From Marinomonas sp. MED121 (lineage in GTDB: Bacteria > Pseudomonadota > Gammaproteobacteria > Pseudomonadales > Marinomonadaceae), in NCBI RefSeq assembly GCF_000153025.1, contig NZ_CH672433.1, positions 479,456 to 543,455 of the forward strand: a stretch of DNA of 64,000 nt, given 5' to 3'. The notes under the pieces are model-generated. The model was not told the DNA's origin and did no database searches. It worked only from the letters and a program-made list of their open reading frames with translations. Shown here in pieces: positions 59,155-64,000 of this stretch (position 1 is the stretch's first letter; each line of letters begins with the position of its first letter). The translations under genes and the position numbers were made by a program.

Positions 59155-59967
59155 ATGAAAATCGAACATACACATGCCATTATTACTGGTGCCACAGGCG
59201 GTATTGGTCAGCGCTTTGCTCAACACCTAGTTGAAAATGGGGCCAGTGTTTTATTAGTAGCAAGGGATACACAAGCGCTAATAGTGCTTAAGCAGCAATT
59301 AGTTAACCAATCAGACATCAATGAGGAGCAAGTAAACTTTTTTAGTTGTGATTTAATCGATTCAGAGCAAAGAGCCAGATTAATTACTTATATTGAAAAA
59401 ATGTCGACTCCTGTTAATACTCTCATCAATGCAGCGGGAGATAATCAGTTTTCTTTTTTAGAGGACATACCTGAACGTAAAATCGAGCAGATTATTAAGC
59501 TCAATACCCTCACACCAATTTTACTTAGCAAAGCCTTGTTACCTCATTTAGAAAAACAGCCCCAGGCTCAAATCGTTAATATCGGCTCCACCTTTGGTAG
59601 CATAGGCTATCCAGGCTTTAGTAGTTATTGTGCTAGTAAATATGCCCTGAGAGGATTCTCTGAAGCATTAGGTCGAGAGCTATCTCAGACAAATATAAAA
59701 GTGAAATACCTGTCACCAAGAGCAACAAATACTCAGTTAAACACAGATAACATTGTTGCCATGAATAAAGAGCTAAATGTAGCGATGGATTCACCTGATG
59801 ACGTGGCCCAACAATTGTTACACCTACTTAGCAGTGATAAAAGTGAGCTTGCTATCGGCTTACCTGAAAAGATTTTTAGCAAACTTAATCAAGTTATGCC
59901 AAGCCTGGTTAGCAAAGCTATTATTAAGCAACTACCTACTATTAGACGCTATGCAGGCCTAGTCTAA
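59155..59967 (+). CDS. short-chain dehydrogenase/reductase
   Basis: 270 residues, classical SDR: cofactor loop TGATGGIG (about 12-19), NAAGDNQF, Ser in NIGSTFGS, and catalytic YCASK. NAD(P)H-dependent reduction or oxidation of a carbonyl or alcohol; the substrate is unknown. It ends 103 bases before the response regulator and may be transcribed with it. It follows the third box of the locus. Confidence 0.92.
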   Translation: MKIEHTHAIITGATGGIGQRFAQHLVENGASVLLVARDTQALIVLKQQLVNQSDINEEQVNFFSCDLIDSEQRARLITYIEKMSTPVNTLINAAGDNQFSFLEDIPERKIEQIIKLNTLTPILLSKALLPHLEKQPQAQIVNIGSTFGSIGYPGFSSYCASKYALRGFSEALGRELSQTNIKVKYLSPRATNTQLNTDNIVAMNKELNVAMDSPDDVAQQLLHLLSSDKSELAIGLPEKIFSKLNQVMPSLVSKAIIKQLPTIRRYAGLV

Positions 59968-60070
59968 AAGCACAAACCTGAGCTTGATAAAGTATTATGT
60001 GGTCAAGACTAGCCGTTAGCCTAAAAACCACTTAGCATAACCAAAAACCAATAAAGATTAGGGACTTAGT

Positions 60071-60733
60071 ATGAGAGTTTTACTGGTAGAAGATGATGAG
60101 CTTTTAGGGAAAGGGATTAAAAAGTCCCTTACCCGAGAAGGCTATCAAGTAGATTGGTTAATGGATGGAAAACAAGGTTTAGCAGCCCTTAATACAGAGC
60201 AGTTTGATTTATTATTGCTAGACCTCAATTTACCTGGAATGGGGGGATTAGACATACTGAGCGCCATTCGCAAGCAGCAGTTAAATACACCTGTCTTAAT
60301 TCTCACAGCCAATGATAGCTTAGATGACAAAATACAAGGCCTTGATCTTGGGGCAGATGATTACTTACCCAAACCATTTGAAATTGCAGAATTAAAAGCC
60401 CGTATGCGTGCCTTAAGTCGACGTCATCATGGTCATAGTGAACCGACTATACAGTTTGGGCGTTTGCACATTAACCCAGCTAGTATGCAAGTCACCTTGG
60501 ATGGCAAGGACCTAACATTAGGCCGCCGAGAGTTCACTCTTTTGATGGAATTTGTTAATCATCCAGGTCAGATACTCTCCAGAGCAAAACTTGAAGATGT
60601 TGTATACGGATGGGATGGAGATGTTGAGTCAAACAGCATAGAGGTGCATATTCATCACTTACGTAAAAAAGTTTACCCTGAATTTATTAAAACTGTTAGA
60701 GGAATGGGATACAAGGCAGAAAAACCAGCATGA
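60071..60733 (+). CDS. OmpR-family response regulator (QseB/PmrA-like)
   Basis: 220 residues: receiver domain with acidic pocket EDD (7-9), phospho-acceptor Asp51 in LLLLDLNLP, Lys in YLPKPFE; C-terminal winged helix ending IEVHIHHLRKKVYPE and GMGYKAE, the QseB/PmrA/BasR sub-type. Members recognise YTTAAG direct repeats, and three such sites are found in this locus. ATGA overlap with the sensor kinase gene shows coupling. No such box is seen just before this gene. Confidence 0.93.
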   Translation: MRVLLVEDDELLGKGIKKSLTREGYQVDWLMDGKQGLAALNTEQFDLLLLDLNLPGMGGLDILSAIRKQQLNTPVLILTANDSLDDKIQGLDLGADDYLPKPFEIAELKARMRALSRRHHGHSEPTIQFGRLHINPASMQVTLDGKDLTLGRREFTLLMEFVNHPGQILSRAKLEDVVYGWDGDVESNSIEVHIHHLRKKVYPEFIKTVRGMGYKAEKPA

Positions 60734-62175
60734 GAATTTTAGGGTTTAGCCCCGGTAAAAAACAGTACTCAATTCGCCGCTACCTCACACTAAATTTAAC
60801 TTTCTGGGCGCTGGTAATGACCAGCATTCCGGCCCTCGTTGTATATTATGAAGCGGCCCATGAAATAGAAGAGATTTTTGATGCAAACTTAGCCCAATCA
60901 AGCCGAGTACTACATGGTGTCATCACTCGAGAAACCATAGATAACAAACAAAATATTCTCGCGAGCTTAGATCTAAAGAATGTAAAAGGTTCTAGGGACT
61001 CCCATGAGTATGAACGTAAACTAGCCTTTCAAATATGGCAAAATGACAAGCTTATATTTAATTCACCTTATGCACCTAACACTCCCCTTTCTGCCCTTAG
61101 CGAAGGTTTCAGTACCACACAGATTGAAGGTGAACAATGGCGCACTTATACCCTTTACTCTAGCCAAGACAAATGGTGGTTAGTTGGCGCAGAAGAAACA
61201 GAAGTTCGCCAAGAATTAGTTAAAGAAATAGCCCAAAGCAATATTATACCTATCGTTATTTTCGTTCCTATTCTCATTGTTTTTGTTTGGTTCATTACTA
61301 AACGAGGCCTAATGCCATTAAACACCTTAAGCGAAACGGTCAAAAAACGAAATTATCGTAATTTAGAAAAACTTGAAGATGATAAAGCGCCAATAGAAGT
61401 CAATGAGCTCTTATTAGAGCTAAATAGTCTGTTTGACCGTTTAGATGAGGCTCACCATAGGGAAAGGCGTTTTGTGGGTGATGCTGCCCATGAATTAAGA
61501 ACACCCCTTGCCTCTTTGCTCATCCATGCTGAAAACGCCATTGATGAAAGTATTTTCGATGACAGTCTAAATATTGATCAACAAAAACACGCTCAAGCAG
61601 AGCTCCAGACTAGCCTTTATAGCATGAAGAAAGGCATTTCCAGAATGACTCACCTTGTGAATCAACTTCTGGCTTTAAGTCGAACAGAAGGTCAACTAGA
61701 CAAGAGTCAATTTGAAACAACGGATATCACTCAACTTTGCTATCAAGCAGCCAAGTTAGAAGAGCTAAAATTGGATCAAAAGCAACAGCAGCTTACCCTA
61801 GATATCAGTGAGCAGGTGATCAACTTAAAAATCAACTCACCTCTTATGCAAAGCCTGCTACGAAATATTATTGATAATGCTATCCGCTACACACCTCAGG
61901 CAGGAAAAATAAAACTTAGTTGCCAAGCAGATCACATTAATCAAAAAGCCATTATGAGTATTGCTGATTCTGGCCCTGGAGTTGAGCCCGAACTTAGAAG
62001 TCGTATTAAAGAACGTTTTTATCGAGTGGTTGGTTCTGGCCAACAGGGTTCTGGATTAGGTCTGTCCATTGTTGATAAAATCGTACAAATTCACGATGCT
62101 AATTGGCACTTAGATGAATCCGAGTGGGGCGGCCTTCTCATTCAGTTTGAATTCCCTCTCACTAAAACAAGATAA
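60730..62175 (+). CDS. sensor histidine kinase (QseC-like)
   Basis: 481 residues. Two membrane helices (about 21-40 and 171-190) enclose a periplasmic sensor of about 130 residues with the YYEAAHEIEEIFDANLAQ helix found in QseC-type kinases. HisKA site His254 in GDAAHELRTPL, then N box DNAIRYTP, G1 DSGPG, G2 GSGLGLSIV. It phosphorylates the response regulator just upstream. The signal is unknown. Confidence 0.94.
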   Translation: MRILGFSPGKKQYSIRRYLTLNLTFWALVMTSIPALVVYYEAAHEIEEIFDANLAQSSRVLHGVITRETIDNKQNILASLDLKNVKGSRDSHEYERKLAFQIWQNDKLIFNSPYAPNTPLSALSEGFSTTQIEGEQWRTYTLYSSQDKWWLVGAEETEVRQELVKEIAQSNIIPIVIFVPILIVFVWFITKRGLMPLNTLSETVKKRNYRNLEKLEDDKAPIEVNELLLELNSLFDRLDEAHHRERRFVGDAAHELRTPLASLLIHAENAIDESIFDDSLNIDQQKHAQAELQTSLYSMKKGISRMTHLVNQLLALSRTEGQLDKSQFETTDITQLCYQAAKLEELKLDQKQQQLTLDISEQVINLKINSPLMQSLLRNIIDNAIRYTPQAGKIKLSCQADHINQKAIMSIADSGPGVEPELRSRIKERFYRVVGSGQQGSGLGLSIVDKIVQIHDANWHLDESEWGGLLIQFEFPLTKTR

Positions 62176-62256
62176 GGCTTTATTCAAACATGAGAGATGC
62201 AGTGGTTTTATGTTTTATTAGACTAAAGCCACTGCCAAACAATGGCATTTAATGAT

Positions 62257-62691
62257 TTAGCTTAATAGGAAGGCTTTTGCTTTTTGGTACTTTTCACACC
62301 GCTTAAGGTCCTTTTCGGTGACCGTATCAAGACGAGACAAATCCATATTATCCTCAAGATCCGCTAACTTCACTTTACGCGCTAAAGAGTTAGCTTTAAC
62401 TTTTATCAAGTAATCTTGATAACTCATAGTGTTGCCCTTTGCATCAGCTTCTTTCGTTAACGCCTGTACAGCATCAACAACCTCTGAGCTGATACCTTCA
62501 TCAAGCAGATTTTTTGCAGTATAAGCCGAGTCCTCAAGCACATCATGTAAGATGGCAACAACACGCTCTCTATCATTTAGCATTTTTCCCATAATACGAA
62601 GTGGGTGCAGAATATAAGTAACACCCGCTTTATCTAACTGGCCTTTATGAGCCTTTAAGGCAATCGCTAACGCCGTTTCAATTTGAGACAT
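62257..62691 (-). CDS. HD-domain phosphohydrolase, possible small alarmone hydrolase
   Basis: 144 residues with the RelA/SpoT-type HD layout: His15, YILHPLR (His29), HDVLED (His49-Asp50) and KLADLEDN (Asp111). These are the metal and ppGpp-site positions of MESH1-like hydrolases, although the protein is somewhat shorter than that family. No synthetase domain is present. I infer possible (p)ppGpp hydrolysis; another nucleotide is also possible. It is convergent with the sensor kinase; small hairpins at 62199-62235 lack a T run. Confidence 0.85.
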   Translation of the reverse strand: MSQIETALAIALKAHKGQLDKAGVTYILHPLRIMGKMLNDRERVVAILHDVLEDSAYTAKNLLDEGISSEVVDAVQALTKEADAKGNTMSYQDYLIKVKANSLARKVKLADLEDNMDLSRLDTVTEKDLKRCEKYQKAKAFLLS

Positions 62692-62763
62692 GAATTAACC
62701 TAATTCTTTAGAGACCAATAATTAATTGGATTGATTATGTGCTAATCAGATAGAAGCTAAACA

Positions 62764-63513
62764 CTAATCTGGAGAAAACTGAGATGCTTTTTTCATTTGA
62801 GTATAAGTATACGGTAAATACTGACTATAAATTTTATCCAAACTACCGTCATGAATCATTTCTATCAAGGTATTATCAAAAGCATCCGCGAGTTTTGCAT
62901 TATTCGGACTAAAGCCTAAGTAATACTGTTCAGATGTCACCATAGGGTTGAGAGGCCTTACGTTTGCACCGACGCTTGCCGCCATACTTAACGCTGTCGA
63001 AGTATCTGAAAGCGCATAGTCAAAGCGCTTATTTTTTAACATGGTAAACATATTTTCTTCATTGTCTGTTTCTTCCACTTCCCAGTCACGCTCCTGAGCA
63101 ATTTTAGCGTAGCTAGTATACCCCCTAGGTATTCCGATCAATTTCCCTTTTAGCTTTTGGGCAGAGTAAAGCTCCAACTCAAAGTCATCACGAACATAAA
63201 TCGCTAATTGGTTAAAACTAATAGGCAGCTTACCTGTAACAATGGGCTTATTATAAATACTCGTATCTATAACAGCATCGAAATCATTCGTCTTAACCAG
63301 CCATAAACAGCGTTTCCAAGGCAGTACTTCAAGATGATATTCAAGACCTAAGCGTTTAAATGACTCGATAATAAGTTCAACAGAGTAACCACTTACTAAC
63401 TTAGAGTCTTCTACTATAGTTGAAGGTGGAAAACTTGAACCACATATTTTAAGCGGTTTAGCATTAACTAATTGAGGTAAGATAAAAAGCCATAACAGAA
63501 AAACGTACTTCAC
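62764..63513 (-). CDS. periplasmic solute-binding protein, family 3
   Basis: 249 residues with a signal peptide (about 1-18) and the two-lobed SBP_bac_3 fold: ICGSSFPPSTIV, GYSVELI, GKLIGIPRGYTSYAKI, YALSDTSTALSMA. No permease or ATPase gene is adjacent, so it may be a stand-alone binding protein or act with a distant transporter. Single gene. Confidence 0.88.
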   Translation of the reverse strand: MKYVFLLWLFILPQLVNAKPLKICGSSFPPSTIVEDSKLVSGYSVELIIESFKRLGLEYHLEVLPWKRCLWLVKTNDFDAVIDTSIYNKPIVTGKLPISFNQLAIYVRDDFELELYSAQKLKGKLIGIPRGYTSYAKIAQERDWEVEETDNEENMFTMLKNKRFDYALSDTSTALSMAASVGANVRPLNPMVTSEQYYLGFSPNNAKLADAFDNTLIEMIHDGSLDKIYSQYLPYTYTQMKKASQFSPD

Positions 63514-63533
63514 TCATGCCGCCCATTAATGAA

Positions 63534-63665
63534 TTGAGATTCATTCTTTATAGAATGACTCAAGCAACAAAGCTACCATTAAGGACAATTGAGCAAATAA
63601 AGTTACCCTAAAAACCAACAAGTCACCTGCTAATTTCGAGGGAAATGTTACCCATCCTAGGGTAA
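63534..63665. promoter_or_regulatory. inverted repeats upstream of the binding-protein gene
   Basis: An imperfect hairpin TTGAG...CATTCT-TTAT-AGAATG...CTCAA at 63534-63563 lies just before the gene start, and TTACCC-(6)-GGGTAA at 63648-63665 further off, with another GTTACCCT at about 63602. They look like operator sites. The rest of 63514-63868 (355 bases) has no gene; it leads into the edge of the insertion sequence. Confidence 0.45.
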
Positions 63666-63868
63666 TTAGCTTATTAGAAAACGCTACGACTGAACGCTAT
63701 TATTTTTCGGGGATTGGCTTCTTTTTCAGGCAAAAGTAGCGTCTATTTATAATTATTATGAGCGTCTAACGCCTCAAACACCGGTTTGGTGAAGATGGCG
63801 GTTTTTTTGCGCACGCAAAAAAGATGACAACTTTACCAAATCCGCGTGCTTTGGTAATCCCCCCATTT

Positions 63869-64000
63869 TTAATGGAGTTCAGGTGTAGACTTTAAAGTTT
63901 GCGTTAAACGCCTTTTTTGTATCGGTGTAATGCCACCAATGCCCATGTTAGGTCGCTCGTTATTGTAAGTCCATAACCAGTGCGTTGCTTTATCTTGAAG
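63869..64000 (-). mobile_element. 3' end of an IS3-family transposase (orfB), cut by the window
   Basis: Reading the minus strand from base 64000 gives 43 residues with WLWTYNNERPNMGIGGITP, the C-terminal signature of the IS3-family DDE transposase, ending at TAA (63869-63871). The rest lies beyond the window. The left end of the element is probably near 63852-63865 (TGGTAATCCCCCC after ACCAAATCC), but its terminal repeat and target duplication cannot be checked here. Confidence 0.88.

Noticed and set aside
55599..59967. Possible isonitrile lipopeptide locus, because of the TauD enzyme and acyl ligase
   Set aside because: No acyl carrier protein, thioesterase or NRPS is present, and I cannot match the TauD enzyme specifically to isonitrile synthases.
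62199..62235. GCAGTGG / CCACTGC hairpin after the sensor kinase as a terminator
   Set aside because: A 12-base stem is present but there is no T tract on either strand; not strong enough to call.
1..64000. CRISPR array, prophage, toxin-antitoxin or restriction system
   Set aside because: No regularly spaced repeats, phage structural genes, nuclease-methylase pairs or integrase were seen; the only mobile sequence is the IS3-type fragment.

Overview
The window looks like a chromosome segment of a marine gammaproteobacterium of the Oceanospirillales, most like Marinomonas. This is an inference from base composition (AT-rich), protein sequence and gene order; no ribosomal RNA is present to settle it. 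It holds 53 protein-coding genes that I support (two cut by the window edges), two very short leader reading frames, two tRNAs and many rho-independent terminators.

Positions 1 to about 47,000 are mostly conserved core genome. The 3' part of dnaG is followed by rpoD and a PIN-PhoH ATPase (1-5514). On the minus strand come a glk-zwf-eda glucose-catabolism operon, a diguanylate cyclase and two lipoproteins (5584-12312). The large minus-strand information-processing block follows (12479-27631): rlmE-ftsH-folP-glmM-tpiA-secG-tRNA-Leu-tRNA-fMet, two terminators, then rimP-nusA-infB-rbfA-truB-rpsO-pnp, with yhbY divergent from rlmE. This is the order known from E. coli and Pseudomonas, apart from the insertion of tpiA. 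Next come erpA, prfC, a DEAD-box helicase, a MATE transporter, ilvE, glnE, a CYTH triphosphatase, argE and argA. The sigma-E envelope stress operon rpoE-rseA-rseB-rseC-mucD follows, divergent from nadB and beside sdhE-cptA.

The accessory part is mainly 50,000-64,000. It contains diaminopropionate ammonia-lyase with an Lrp-type regulator and a secreted amidohydrolase / small His-Met-rich protein / MauG-like di-heme enzyme cluster. It also contains a six-gene locus (55599-62175): thermostable-hemolysin family protein, AMP-forming ligase, TauD/TfdA oxygenase, short-chain dehydrogenase, and a QseB/QseC-like two-component system. The window ends with a possible alarmone hydrolase, a periplasmic amino-acid-type binding protein and the 3' end of an IS3-family transposase.

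The most striking observation is in the six-gene locus. Three promoter regions (before the hemolysin-family gene, the TauD gene and the dehydrogenase gene) each carry a YTTAAG-N5-YTTAAG direct repeat (one half-site imperfect in the first), followed exactly 10 bases later by a -10-like hexamer (TATTCT, CATACT, CATACT). This is the layout of promoters activated by PmrA/QseB-type OmpR-family regulators, and such a regulator is encoded in the same locus. I infer a dedicated regulon that makes an unknown acyl-derived small molecule. A second unusual item is an orphan aryl-carrier-protein gene (31757-32023) behind a near-perfect Fur box, with no siderophore synthetase beside it.
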